Assembly: GCF_030409215.1 (NCBI RefSeq)
Contig: NZ_JAUFPL010000034.1
Span: 189,724-253,723 of the forward strand
Reading direction: 5' to 3'
Origin: Halomonas ramblicola
Lineage (GTDB): Bacteria > Pseudomonadota > Gammaproteobacteria > Pseudomonadales > Halomonadaceae
DNA: 64,000 nucleotides
Each line of letters starts with the position of its first letter. Positions within the stretch are counted from its first letter, which is position 1. The notes under the pieces are model-generated. The model was not told the origin of the DNA and did not search any database. It was given only the letters and a program-made list of their open reading frames with translations. The position numbers and the translations under genes were made by a program. Positions 8,625-19,326 of the stretch are shown here, in pieces.

Positions 8625-9326
8625 TTACAGCTGCTGGAGGTAACCCGGACCGAGGTTGTTCATCTGGCGGCGGATCCAGGCACTGCGCCGCTCCACCTGC
8701 GGAGAGGGCCGCGCCGCATCCCGGCCACGCGGATCGGGCAGGATGGCCGCCAGGCGACTGGCCTGGTAGGCGTTGAGTTGCGCCGCCGAGACACCGAAGT
8801 AGTGCTGGGCGGCGGCTTCCAGGCCGAAGACGCCGCTGTCCCATTCGGCGATGTTGAGATAGACCTCGAGAATGCGCTGCTTGGGCCAGAGCGTCTCGAG
8901 GAGCAGGGCGAACCAGGCCTCGAGGCCCTTGCGTATCCAGCTGCGCCCGGTCCACAGGAAGAGGTTCTTGGCGGTCTGCTGGCTGATGGTACTGGCGCCG
9001 CGCAGCGTGGCCCCGTTGCGACTCGCCTCCCAGGCACGCCGCAGCTCCACCAGGTCGAAGCCTCGGTGGTGGCGGAAACGCTGGTCCTCGGCGGCGATCA
9101 CCGCCAGCTTGGCGTGGTCCGAGATCTCGTCCCAACCGCGCCACCGCTGCTCGATGCGGATCGGCTCACGGGCGACCCAGGACTGCACCTTGCGCTCCAC
9201 CATCACCATGGAGCCGTATACCGGCACCACGCGCAGCATCAGTACCAGGAGTACGGAGAGACCGGCGAAGCCGAGGACGAGCAGCAGAAGCAGGCGGCCG
9301 AGACGGCGCGGCCAGTCACCAAGCAT
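8625..9326 (-). CDS. mtgA: Monofunctional biosynthetic peptidoglycan glycosyltransferase
   Basis: 233 residues, GT51 family. Polymerises lipid II glycan strands on the outer face of the inner membrane. One N-terminal membrane anchor (about residues 9-32) is followed by the GT51 motifs AAEDQRFRHHRGFD, with the catalytic Glu, and GASTISQQTAKNLFLW. No transpeptidase domain follows, so it is MtgA rather than a class A PBP. Start chosen at the ATG preceded by GAGAAGG. It lies between the dipeptidase gene and the regulator gene, all on the minus strand. Confidence 0.95.
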   Translation of the reverse strand: MLGDWPRRLGRLLLLLVLGFAGLSVLLVLMLRVVPVYGSMVMVERKVQSWVAREPIRIEQRWRGWDEISDHAKLAVIAAEDQRFRHHRGFDLVELRRAWEASRNGATLRGASTISQQTAKNLFLWTGRSWIRKGLEAWFALLLETLWPKQRILEVYLNIAEWDSGVFGLEAAAQHYFGVSAAQLNAYQASRLAAILPDPRGRDAARPSPQVERRSAWIRRQMNNLGPGYLQQL

Positions 9327-9418
9327 GGGCCTTCTCGCGGATCGGGAGGAGACACCAGTATAGCGGCGGGGCCGCGCCCGGCGAAGGGGCACGGCCGTAC
9401 CTCGTCGACCACGCAGTG

Positions 9419-10555
9419 CTAGCGGGGCGGCTGGAGCCTTACGCTGGCGTAGGTGGGTTCCCCCTGGGCCTTGGCGAGGGCCAGCACGGCACTGGAGACC
9501 GGCGGTTGCGCCGCCAGCGGCATCATCCCACCGGAGAGCGGCATGGCGAGGTCTTCGTCAACCCGGCCCGTGGGGGAGGGCGCGATGCCCCGGCGCTCAT
9601 CGCGAGGGGGGACGCCGAAGAATTCCCGATAGCACTTGGAGAAGTGCGGCGTGGAGACGAAACCGCAGGCCGAGGCCACATCGATGATCGACAGCGACGT
9701 CTGCTTGAGCAGCTGGCGCGCCCGGGTCAGGCGCAGCTTGAGGTAGTAGCGGGACGGCGAGCAGTGCAGGTAACGCTCGAAGAGCCGTTCCAACTGGCGA
9801 CGCGAGAGGTCGACGTACTCGGCCAGCTCGTCGAGGCAGATGGGTTCCTCCAGGTTGGCCTCCATCAGGGCGACGATCTCCAGCAGCTTGGGCTGGTTGG
9901 TCCCCAGGACGTGGCGCAGCGGGATCCGCTGATGGTCGTGCTCGCTGCGCATCCGCTCGTAGATGAACATCTCGGAGATGCCCGCTGCCAGCTCGCGGCC
10001 GTGATCGCGGCCGATGAGGTTGAGCATCATGTCCAGCGGCGCCGTGCCCCCCGAGGCCGTGGCCCGATCACGATCGATGCAGTACAGCCGGGTCGACAGC
10101 GGCACGCGTGGGAATGCCTCGCTCATGGCGGCCATGCACTCCCAGTGGATGCTGGTCTCGTAGCCGTCCAGCAGCCCTGCCTTGGCCAGCGCCCAACTGC
10201 CGGTGCAGATCGCGCCGAGGCGCCGCGACTGACGCGCCTGCCCCTGCAGCCAGGCAAGATGCTCGCGGCGCACGCTCTGGCCGGGGCCCACCCCTCCGCA
10301 CACGATCACCATATCCATCGCCAGCGGTATGTTGGTGGCCACGTCCGCGGTGACCAGCAGGCCGTCACTGGCGCGGACGGGCGCCCCGTCCGGCGACAGG
10401 GTGAACCAGCGATAGAGCTCCCTTCCTGCCAGCTGGTTGGCCATGCGCAGCGGTTCGATGGCCGAAGCGAGCGAGATCAGGGTGAAACTGTCCAGCAGCA
10501 GGAAGCCCAGGGTCTGGGTACCGGCATGGGAAGGGGCTTGGGGGACGTTTGTCAT
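9419..10555 (-). CDS. gbdR: GbdR-type transcriptional regulator (GATase1-like plus AraC HTH)
   Basis: 378 residues. The N-terminal DJ-1/PfpI-like ligand domain spans about 15-185 (GFLLLDSFTLISLASAIEP, VCGGVGPG, GAICTGSWALAKAG). The C-terminal AraC domain has two helix-turn-helix units (LAEYVDLSRRQLERLFERY and IIDVASACGFVSTPHFSKCY). GbdR in Pseudomonas senses glycine betaine and dimethylglycine and activates the gbc/dgc genes, which fits the adjacent operon. Position next to dgc supports this over other GlxA-family regulators. The last 40 residues look disordered. Confidence 0.88.
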   Translation of the reverse strand: MTNVPQAPSHAGTQTLGFLLLDSFTLISLASAIEPLRMANQLAGRELYRWFTLSPDGAPVRASDGLLVTADVATNIPLAMDMVIVCGGVGPGQSVRREHLAWLQGQARQSRRLGAICTGSWALAKAGLLDGYETSIHWECMAAMSEAFPRVPLSTRLYCIDRDRATASGGTAPLDMMLNLIGRDHGRELAAGISEMFIYERMRSEHDHQRIPLRHVLGTNQPKLLEIVALMEANLEEPICLDELAEYVDLSRRQLERLFERYLHCSPSRYYLKLRLTRARQLLKQTSLSIIDVASACGFVSTPHFSKCYREFFGVPPRDERRGIAPSPTGRVDEDLAMPLSGGMMPLAAQPPVSSAVLALAKAQGEPTYASVRLQPPR

Positions 10556-10863
10556 GGCCGAGACATCTCCTCTGTGACGCCTGCGGAGGCGTCGTGTCGC
10601 TTTTCAATGTTGATCGAGCCCCCTGCCGTCGCAATCCGGCAAGGCTTCGAGAGAAGGTATCCTAGGATGTCGCAAACAGGCATGTGAAATTTGCCTATCG
10701 CTTCCCCCCATTCGGTGAATTCGAACAATGATGTCGCCTGCGGACATGCGTCGGTCGCGGGGCCCGCCCGGGCATGCCAATGCAGAGCACCCCGTCACGA
10801 TCCGGGCTCGCCCCACCGACAGGAGATGGCGACGACCAGCGATCGCCGCCGGGTAAGGCGAGA
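10556..10863. other. 308-bp intergenic region upstream of gbdR
   Basis: No gene seen. It must hold the gbdR promoter and the fghA transcript end. A 7-bp inverted repeat, GACGCCT/AGGCGTC (10576-10593), lies just upstream of the gbdR start. The tract around 10671-10705 is AT-richer than its surroundings. No T-tailed terminator is visible after fghA. Confidence 0.5.
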
Positions 10864-11718
10864 TCAGCGCCCGTGCAGCCGCTCGGCGTGGTAACGCAGG
10901 TGGTCCTCGATGAAGGAGGCGATGAAGTAGTAGCTGTGGTCGTAGCCCGGGTGACGACGCAGGGTCAGCGGATGGTCGTGCTCGGCACACACCGCCTCCA
11001 GCCGCTCGGGTCGCAGCTGCTGCTCGAGGAAGTCGTCGGCCTCGCCCTGGTCGACGAACAGCGGCTGGCTGGAGGCGCCACGGGCCACCAGCTCGCAGGC
11101 GTCGTACTGGGTCCACTGGCCGCGCTCCTCGCCGAGATAGCCCGCGAAGGCCTTCTGCCCCCAGGGACACTCGGTGGGATTGACGACGGGTGAGAAGGCC
11201 GATACCGAGCGGTAGTGGCCGGGGCGGCGCAGGGCCATCACCAGGGCCCCGTGGCCCCCCATGGAGTGGCCGCTGATCGACTCGCGACCGTTCACCGGGA
11301 AGTGCTGGCGCACCACGGACGGCAGTTCCTCGGCCACGTAGTCGTACATGCGGTAGTGGCGCTTCCAGGGCTCGCGGGTGGCGTTGACGTAGAAGCCGGC
11401 ACCGGAGCCGAAGTCGTAGCTGTCGTGCTCGCCGGGCAGGTCGGTGCCGCGCGGGCTGGTGTCCGGGCAGACGATGGCGATGCCCAGTTCGGCGGCCAGG
11501 CGGTGGGCCCCGGCCTTCTGCATGAAGTTCTCGTCGGTGCAGGTCAGTCCCGACAGCCACCACAGCAACGGCACCCGCCGGGTCTCGGCCTGGGGGGGCA
11601 GGTAGATGGCGAACACCATTTCGCAATCCAGCGCCCGCGAACGGTGGCGATAGCGCTTGTGCCAGCCGCCGAAGCTCTTGTTGGCCGATACCGGCTCCAG
11701 GTGCTCCATCATGGTCAT
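10864..11718 (-). CDS. fghA: S-formylglutathione hydrolase
   Basis: 284-residue esterase-D-type serine hydrolase. Hydrolyses S-formylglutathione to formate and glutathione, the last step of glutathione-dependent formaldehyde oxidation in the cytoplasm. The nucleophile elbow GHSMGGHGAL is present, and the catalytic His lies in GYDHSYYF; YWLSGLTCTDENF-like sequence near residues 52-63 (LWWLSGLTCTDENFM) marks the oxyanion region. Lies 87 bp downstream of frmA on the same strand, probably one transcript. Confidence 0.95.
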   Translation of the reverse strand: MTMMEHLEPVSANKSFGGWHKRYRHRSRALDCEMVFAIYLPPQAETRRVPLLWWLSGLTCTDENFMQKAGAHRLAAELGIAIVCPDTSPRGTDLPGEHDSYDFGSGAGFYVNATREPWKRHYRMYDYVAEELPSVVRQHFPVNGRESISGHSMGGHGALVMALRRPGHYRSVSAFSPVVNPTECPWGQKAFAGYLGEERGQWTQYDACELVARGASSQPLFVDQGEADDFLEQQLRPERLEAVCAEHDHPLTLRRHPGYDHSYYFIASFIEDHLRYHAERLHGR

Positions 11719-11805
11719 CGAATCACTCTCCTGGCGGCCGTGATGTCTCGGCCGCCGATCAGGGTCAAGGGCAATGCCAAGCGCTGGGCGCCGGGCGCCG
11801 GCCGC

Positions 11806-13934
<2,129 letters not shown>

Positions 13935-14051
13935 GGCGACCGTCTCGTTCGGTGACTCGCTGGACCGGCCGGATTGGAAAAAATCGGCGGGGTGCCATAG
14001 CTTGAAGGGCATGGTGTCCGGCATTGCACCGTCATTTACTTCGAGATTCAG

Positions 14052-14417
14052 ATGAACAAGCCCATGTCTTCCTCAGGCATCGCCCGGGCGGCCAGCATGG
14101 TGATGCTGGTCCCTGCCCTGCTCTTCGCCCCCTCGGCATTGGCCAACGACTACCCCACCGAGACCCGCGTCGACTACGTGCTGGGCTGCATGGCCGCCAA
14201 CGGTGACTCCTACCTGACCATGCAGAAGTGCTCCTGCAGCATCGACGTGATTGCCGAGCACCTCAACTACGAGGAGTACGAGGCGGCGGCGACGATAATG
14301 AGCCTGCAGGACAAGCGTGGCGAACTGGGGGTGCTGTTCCGCACCGAACCCGGCATGCAGGACCGGCTGCGGGAGCTGCGCCAGGCCCAGGCCGACGCCA
14401 ACCTGCGCTGCTTCTGA
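14052..14417 (+). CDS. Secreted four-cysteine protein next to a cytochrome c, function unknown
   Basis: 121 residues, not recognised. Signal peptide 1-31 with cleavage near SALA. The mature part is about 90 residues with four cysteines (46, 60, 62, 120) and a mostly helical, charged sequence; the paired Cys60-Ser-Cys62 is a possible disulfide or metal site, but it is not a heme c motif. Seven bases upstream of the cytochrome c gene on the same strand, so probably co-transcribed, and at the edge of the quinoprotein dehydrogenase island. A role in periplasmic electron transfer or cytochrome assembly is inference from context. Confidence 0.7.
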   Translation: MNKPMSSSGIARAASMVMLVPALLFAPSALANDYPTETRVDYVLGCMAANGDSYLTMQKCSCSIDVIAEHLNYEEYEAAATIMSLQDKRGELGVLFRTEPGMQDRLRELRQAQADANLRCF

Positions 14418-14423
14418 GGCCCC

Positions 14424-14816
14424 ATGGCTCGCCGTCCCTTTGCCCCCGCCGCGGGCGCACTGCTCGCGGCCAGCCTGCTCGCCGTCCCGGTCCCGGCCGA
14501 TGAGACGGCCGAGGGCGAGCGGCTGTTTCGCGCCCAGTGCCTGGGCTGTCACAGCCTGGAGCCGGGGAAACACCTGGCCGGCCCCAGCCTGCACGGCCTG
14601 ATCGGGCGCCCGGCCGGCAGCGTCGAGGACTTCGACTACTCCCCGGTGCTGCGCGAGGCCGAGTTCGTCTGGAGTGCCGAGACCCTCGACGCCTTCCTGA
14701 CGGACCCCGAGGCCTTCCTGCCCGGCACCCGCATGGTGTTCTGGGGGCTCGAGGCGACGCCGCGCCGGCGGGTCATCCACTTCCTCGAGTCCCGCGCCGC
14801 CGGGGCCGAGCGCTGA
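14424..14816 (+). CDS. Small class I cytochrome c
   Basis: 130 residues with signal peptide (1-26) and one heme motif CLGCH (Cys39, Cys42, His43). The axial methionine is probably the one in the PGTRMVFWG segment, typical of small mitochondrial-type cytochromes c. Periplasmic electron carrier. Its place beside the quinoprotein island suggests it takes electrons from the alcohol dehydrogenase or passes them to an oxidase, but a second cytochrome (20242-20847) is closer to the enzyme. Convergent with the ABC permease, 7 bp apart. Confidence 0.88.
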   Translation: MARRPFAPAAGALLAASLLAVPVPADETAEGERLFRAQCLGCHSLEPGKHLAGPSLHGLIGRPAGSVEDFDYSPVLREAEFVWSAETLDAFLTDPEAFLPGTRMVFWGLEATPRRRVIHFLESRAAGAER

Positions 14817-14823
14817 GGGGCGA

Positions 14824-15633
14824 TCAGTCGCCGGCCCCGCCCTTGCGCGCCATCAGGCCCCGCGAGGGGTTGTAGCCGAGGATCGCCAGCCCCAGCAGCA
14901 CCAGGGTCACCGTCACGCTGATCAGGATCGCCTCGCCATTGACGCGCTCGTAGAGCGCGAAGCGGATCATCTCCACCGCATGGGTGAAGGGATTGAGGGC
15001 GGCGATCTGGTAGACCAGGTGGCTGCCCTCGCGGAGGCGCCACAGCGGATAGAGCGCCGAGGAGAGGAAGAACATCGGGAAGATCACGAAGTTCATGATC
15101 CCGGCGAAGTTCTCCAGCTGACGCACGAAGGTGGACAGCAGCAGTCCCAGGGCGCCGACCATGCAGCCGCTGACCAGCAGCGCCGGCAGGATCCACAGAT
15201 AGCCGGCCAGCGGCGCCTGGATGCCGTACCACCCGGCGATGGCCAGGAAGACGTAGACCTGCACCACCGACACCAGGGTACTGGCCAGCAGCTTGCACAC
15301 CAGCAGGTACCAGCGCGGGAAGGGACTCACCAGCAGCACCCGCATGCTGCCCATCTCGCGGTCGTAGACCATGGAGAGCGAACTCTGCATGCCGTTGAAC
15401 AGCTGGATCATGCCCACCAGCCCCGGCACGATGTAGACCTCGTAGAGGATGTAGGTCTGGTAGGGCTCGGTCATGGCCACGCCCAGCGCCATGCGGAAGC
15501 CGGCGGCGAACACGAACAGCCATACCAGCGGGCGCACCAAGGCGGCGAGGAAGCGGCTGCGCTGGTGCAGGAAGCGCAGCAGCTCGCGACCGACCACGCC
15601 GCGCAGGCAGTGCAGCCAGGGCATCAGACGCAT
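14824..15633 (-). CDS. ABC transporter permease of the PQQ alcohol dehydrogenase system
   Basis: 269-residue ABC-2 type permease with about six membrane segments (hydrophobic stretches near 30-50, 62-85, 110-135, 145-168, 175-195 and 235-255). Matches the permease type that accompanies PQQ-dependent alcohol dehydrogenases (PedC-like). ABC-2 permeases usually export. The substrate of this system is not known. Start at the ATG 10 bp inside the end of the ATPase gene; the longer frame upstream is not family sequence. Confidence 0.85.
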   Translation of the reverse strand: MRLMPWLHCLRGVVGRELLRFLHQRSRFLAALVRPLVWLFVFAAGFRMALGVAMTEPYQTYILYEVYIVPGLVGMIQLFNGMQSSLSMVYDREMGSMRVLLVSPFPRWYLLVCKLLASTLVSVVQVYVFLAIAGWYGIQAPLAGYLWILPALLVSGCMVGALGLLLSTFVRQLENFAGIMNFVIFPMFFLSSALYPLWRLREGSHLVYQIAALNPFTHAVEMIRFALYERVNGEAILISVTVTLVLLGLAILGYNPSRGLMARKGGAGD

Positions 15634-16391
15634 GGCGCGTCCTCCCCCACCAGCCGGTCGAAGGCCTCGCCGAGGGTGGCGACGCCGAGCCGGGCGGTGA
15701 GCGCCTCGGCCGTGCTGTCGGCGAGCAGTCGCCCGCGATGCAGCACCAGCACCCGGTCGCCGGGGCGCACCTCGTCGATCAGGTGGGTGGCCCAGAGTAC
15801 CGCCACCCCTTCCTCGGCGCACAGCCGGTGGGCGTGCTCGACCAGGTCGCGTCGCGAGGCGACGTCGAGCCCCACGGTGGGCTCATCGAGCAGCAGCAGG
15901 CGCGGCTCGTGGAGCAGCCCCCGGGCGATCTCCACCCGCCGGCGCTGTCCGCCGGAGAGCCGGCGCACCCGCCTGCGCCGGAGTTCGGCGAGCCCCACCC
16001 GGGTCAGTTGCGCCTCGCCGCGCCGCCGCGCCTCGCCCGGGCCCATGCCGTGCAGGGCGCCGTGATAGGCGAGGTTCTGGGCCACGTTGAGGTCCAGGTC
16101 CAGGGTCGGCTGCTGGAACACCACGCCGATGCGGGCGTGGGCCTGGACCGCCTGGCGGCGCACGTCGAAGCCGCCGATGCGGATCTCGCCGCGGCGACGG
16201 TCGTGCAGGCGGGTGATCAGCGAGAACAGCGTGGTCTTGCCGGCGCCGTTGGGACCCAGCAGCACCGCGAACTCCCCGGCCGCGATGGCCAGGGAGACCG
16301 CGTCCAGCACCGGCGTGCCGGCGTAGGCGAAACTCAGCTCACGCACTTCGAGGGCCGGCTCGCCCCCGTCGTGGGCGGAAACGTCACTCAC
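15624..16391 (-). CDS. ABC transporter ATP-binding protein of the PQQ alcohol dehydrogenase system
   Basis: 255-residue ATPase. Walker A GPNGAGKTT (about residues 46-54), signature RLSGGQRRR, Walker B LLLLDEPTVGLD, and the H-loop His in WATHLI. Partner of the ABC-2 permease downstream, which overlaps by 10 bp. The start is GTG at 16391, overlapping the propeller gene stop (GTGA), so translation is probably coupled. This ATPase type is recurrent in quinoprotein alcohol dehydrogenase loci. Confidence 0.9.
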   Translation of the reverse strand: MSDVSAHDGGEPALEVRELSFAYAGTPVLDAVSLAIAAGEFAVLLGPNGAGKTTLFSLITRLHDRRRGEIRIGGFDVRRQAVQAHARIGVVFQQPTLDLDLNVAQNLAYHGALHGMGPGEARRRGEAQLTRVGLAELRRRRVRRLSGGQRRRVEIARGLLHEPRLLLLDEPTVGLDVASRRDLVEHAHRLCAEEGVAVLWATHLIDEVRPGDRVLVLHRGRLLADSTAEALTARLGVATLGEAFDRLVGEDAPCV

Positions 16392-17395
16392 GGCTCGACG
16401 ACCACCCCCCAGGGGAAGCGCCCCACCGGGATCGACTTGACCGCTTCCAGGCCGTCGACCTCGATCACGGTGACGTCGCCGCTGACCCCGTTGGTGGTGT
16501 AGAGACGGCTCTCGTCGCCGTTGAGGGCCAGGTGCCAGACCCGCTGGCCGACCAGGATATAGTCGAGCACCTCGTAGCTCTGCTGGTCCACCACCGCCAC
16601 GCGGTTGGAGGGCCCCAGGGCCACGAAGGCGTAGCGGCCATCGGCGGTCAACTCGACCCCCACCGCCTGGACGGTCTCCCGGGGCACGCCCGGCACCTCG
16701 AAGCGGATGGTGTGCTCGACGTCGAAGGTCTCCTCCATGTCGAGGATCGACACCGTGCCGGCGATCTCCGCCGAGACCCAGGCCTCGCGGCCGTCGTGGG
16801 TGAACTCGGCGTGGCGCGGCCGGGCGCCCACCAGGCGATGGTACACCGCCTCCATGCGCTCGGCATCGACGATATGCGCCATGTTGGAGGTCTCGGTGGT
16901 GGAGACCAGCCAGCGCCCGTCGGGACTGATGCCGAGTCCCTCGGGCTCGACCCCCACCGGGATCTCGGTGACCCGGGTGCGGGCCTCGTAGTCGAGCACC
17001 GTGACGATGTTGTCGTCCTCGTTGGAAACATAGAGGTAGGGGCGGTTGGGGTCGACGCGGATCACCTCGGGATCCTCGCCGGAGGACTGGCTGCGCACCA
17101 CCTCCAGGGTCTCCAGGTCGATCATGTCGATGGCCTCGTCGTCGCCCACCGCCACGAACAGCTCGCTGCCATCGTGGCTGAACGCCATCGAGCGGGGCCG
17201 CCGGCCGACCTGGATGGTCTCGACCACCTCGAGGCTCTCGCCGTCGATCACCGAGAGGGTGTTGTCCTTCTCGTTGGAGACGAAGATGCGCTCCGCCTGG
17301 GCGGCCAGCGGCAGCGCCAGCAGGCCGCCCAGCGCCAGTCCCAGGGCGACGGGCGGGATGGCAGGCCGGCGGGCCCGCGAACTCAGAAGCGACAT
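16388..17395 (-). CDS. Secreted YVTN-type beta-propeller protein of the PQQ alcohol dehydrogenase system
   Basis: 335 residues with a signal peptide (1-35, ending AAQAE). About seven YVTN/NHL-like blades follow; each carries a variant of the pattern F-V-S-N/V-S-x-x-x-N-x-V-x-V-x-D (for example IFVSNEKDNTLSVIDG and LYVSNEDDNIVTVLDY). It matches the beta-propeller family repeatedly found with PQQ-dependent catabolism genes. Periplasmic, probably a binding or scaffold protein; no catalytic residues are assignable. Overlaps both neighbours, so it belongs to a coupled operon with the ABC transporter. Confidence 0.85.
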   Translation of the reverse strand: MSLLSSRARRPAIPPVALGLALGGLLALPLAAQAERIFVSNEKDNTLSVIDGESLEVVETIQVGRRPRSMAFSHDGSELFVAVGDDEAIDMIDLETLEVVRSQSSGEDPEVIRVDPNRPYLYVSNEDDNIVTVLDYEARTRVTEIPVGVEPEGLGISPDGRWLVSTTETSNMAHIVDAERMEAVYHRLVGARPRHAEFTHDGREAWVSAEIAGTVSILDMEETFDVEHTIRFEVPGVPRETVQAVGVELTADGRYAFVALGPSNRVAVVDQQSYEVLDYILVGQRVWHLALNGDESRLYTTNGVSGDVTVIEVDGLEAVKSIPVGRFPWGVVVEP

Positions 17396-18594
17396 GACGA
17401 TTCCCCCTCGTCGGCGCCGAGCGAATCGAGCGGCGTGCGTGGATGCAGGTAGCCCTCCTGGGGCGAGACGGACGCCACCATGCGCGGGCCGGTGATCAGG
17501 ATCGGCTGGCGCAGCTGGTGGTTCCAGGTGCGGTAGCTGACCGGCAGGCCCAGGTAGCCGGCGAGCTCGAACTCCTCGCCGAGCATATAGTCGAGGACCG
17601 TCTCCCGATCGACGGCCCCGGTCCTGGCCGCCGCCTCACCCAGCGAGCGCACCGCCAGCCAGGCGCCGAAGTCGCGGGGGGTCATCCAGCGGTCGGCGAG
17701 ATCCTCGAAGCGCCGCTGCAGCTGGACGCCCCCCCAGGACTCGTGGGCCCGGTGCCAGGCGGTGGCGATCAGTCCCTGGGTCCCCACCACCGGACGCGGC
17801 GCCCAGGTCTGGTAGGGGAAGTACTCGCCGAAGTAGTCGGTCTCGTCGGCGATCACCAGGACGTCGTACTCCGGGAAGTCCTGGACGAACACCGGGATCT
17901 CGCGCTGGATGGCATGGAAGCCGCCCTCGGCGCGCCGCGACATGGGGTCGTGGGGCCACATCTTCTCCCCCACGATGCGATGGCCATAGCGTTCCGCCGC
18001 GGCGCGCAGTGCCTCGGCCAGCAGGCGATCCTCGTCGGTGTTGCCGTAGACCAGCGTCCAGCGCTGCCACTGCTTGTAGCCGAGGAACTGGGCCAGGGCA
18101 TCGGCCAGCATCCGCCGGCTCGGGGTGGTGTGGTAGAGGTTGGGATGGCAGGACTCGCCGCGCAGGACGTCGTCCGGCGCCCGGGCGTTGAACACCGCCC
18201 GATCGCCCAGGGCGGGATGCGCCATCAGCTCCAGCAGCGCCTCGGCGGGCAGGTCGCTGACGATCCAGTCGGCGCCCTGGTCGATCAACCGCTCGAGGGC
18301 CTCGCCCACTTCGCCATCCACGGCGATCTCTTCCTCGTGCAGCACGAATTCCTGGTCCAGGAACTGCGCCGTGGCGTTGTTGTCGTCGATGGCGAGCCGG
18401 GCGCCCTGGAGGCCCTCGTCGTCGAGCACCGGGTCGAGCACCGAGAGCGGCTCCCGGTCATCGGGCCGCTCCATGCCCAGATAGCCCAGGGTGAGGGTGT
18501 CCGGCGTGTCGGCCGACAGGGCCGCCGACCACCCCAGGCCGACGGCGATCCCGCTCACCACCAGCCAGTGGAAGGGGCGTGACAAGGTCTCCAT
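17383..18594 (-). CDS. ABC-type periplasmic binding protein of the PQQ alcohol dehydrogenase system
   Basis: 403 residues with signal peptide (about 1-28). It is a type-1 periplasmic-binding (LivJ-like) protein: GYLGMERPD at the start of the mature part, a LAIDDNNATAQFL helix, a central VLVIADETDYFG strand and a later RSLGEAAARTG helix. It belongs to the binding-protein family that occurs with PQQ alcohol dehydrogenases. A binding protein next to an ABC-2 (export-like) permease is an unusual pairing. Overlaps the propeller gene by 13 bp. Confidence 0.85.
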   Translation of the reverse strand: METLSRPFHWLVVSGIAVGLGWSAALSADTPDTLTLGYLGMERPDDREPLSVLDPVLDDEGLQGARLAIDDNNATAQFLDQEFVLHEEEIAVDGEVGEALERLIDQGADWIVSDLPAEALLELMAHPALGDRAVFNARAPDDVLRGESCHPNLYHTTPSRRMLADALAQFLGYKQWQRWTLVYGNTDEDRLLAEALRAAAERYGHRIVGEKMWPHDPMSRRAEGGFHAIQREIPVFVQDFPEYDVLVIADETDYFGEYFPYQTWAPRPVVGTQGLIATAWHRAHESWGGVQLQRRFEDLADRWMTPRDFGAWLAVRSLGEAAARTGAVDRETVLDYMLGEEFELAGYLGLPVSYRTWNHQLRQPILITGPRMVASVSPQEGYLHPRTPLDSLGADEGESSCRF

Positions 18595-18678
18595 GCATGC
18601 TCCTCAGGCAGCCGAAACTGCCACGGTCGTGGTGGGCGTTGCGACGATCCTGGCCGGGGCAGGCAAGCGCCCCATCGG

Positions 18679-19326
18679 CTAGGGCAGTCGTTCCCTGATC
18701 ACCCGCACCATCCGGCCGAGCCGCTCCTCGAGCAGGTAGGGTTGCTCGCACATGGCCGGCAGCGCCTGCTGGCGCCGCTCGAAGGTGCGCTGTTCCCAGA
18801 ACAGCCGTTCGGAGAGGCGCTCGATCTCCGCCTCCTCCGCGCTCTCGTCGGCCCGCCGCTCCTCGAGTTCGTCGACCATCCCGGCGATGGCGTCGAGGCG
18901 GGCCAGCTGGGCCCTGGCGGCCTGGCGAATGGCGTCGATGGCATGGCCCCGTTGTCGATTGGTGAGTTCGAAGAGGCCGGCGAACAGCAGCGTCAGCCGC
19001 CGCTCGGCCTCGGTGTCCTCCACCGAGGCGACGAAGTCGCGGACGCGTTCCAGGGCTTCGTCATCGGGCGTCTCGCGCGCGGTGGCGAAGCGCACCACGC
19101 GACCGATCTCCTCGTCCTCCCACCAGGCCTGTTCCAGCTCGTCCAGCGAGGGCCCGGTCCAGATGGTGCCCCAGGCCAGCTCGGGAATCAGGCGCTGCAC
19201 ACAGGGCCAGTCGGGCGGCCCCGCCGCCGCCCGCTGGGCCTCGGCCGGGGTCACGCCGGACAGCGTCAGGGCCGCCCCGACCCCGAGCACCAGCAGACGA
19301 TGGGCGAAGGGGCCCGGGGATCTCAT
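18679..19326 (-). CDS. Secreted helical protein of the quinoprotein island, function unknown
   Basis: 215 residues, not recognised. Signal peptide 1-31 (cleavage near AEA). The mature protein starts with a DWPCVQR segment (Cys42) and has only one more cysteine, Cys193 in AMCEQPY; these two could pair. Residues 100-185 are strongly helical and charged, with coiled-coil character (DELEERRADESAEEAEIER). Start is the ATG overlapping the end of the XoxJ-like gene (ATGA), which implies coupled translation with it. Sits between two binding-protein genes of the island. A structural or assembly partner of the dehydrogenase is possible. Confidence 0.7.
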   Translation of the reverse strand: MRSPGPFAHRLLVLGVGAALTLSGVTPAEAQRAAAGPPDWPCVQRLIPELAWGTIWTGPSLDELEQAWWEDEEIGRVVRFATARETPDDEALERVRDFVASVEDTEAERRLTLLFAGLFELTNRQRGHAIDAIRQAARAQLARLDAIAGMVDELEERRADESAEEAEIERLSERLFWEQRTFERRQQALPAMCEQPYLLEERLGRMVRVIRERLP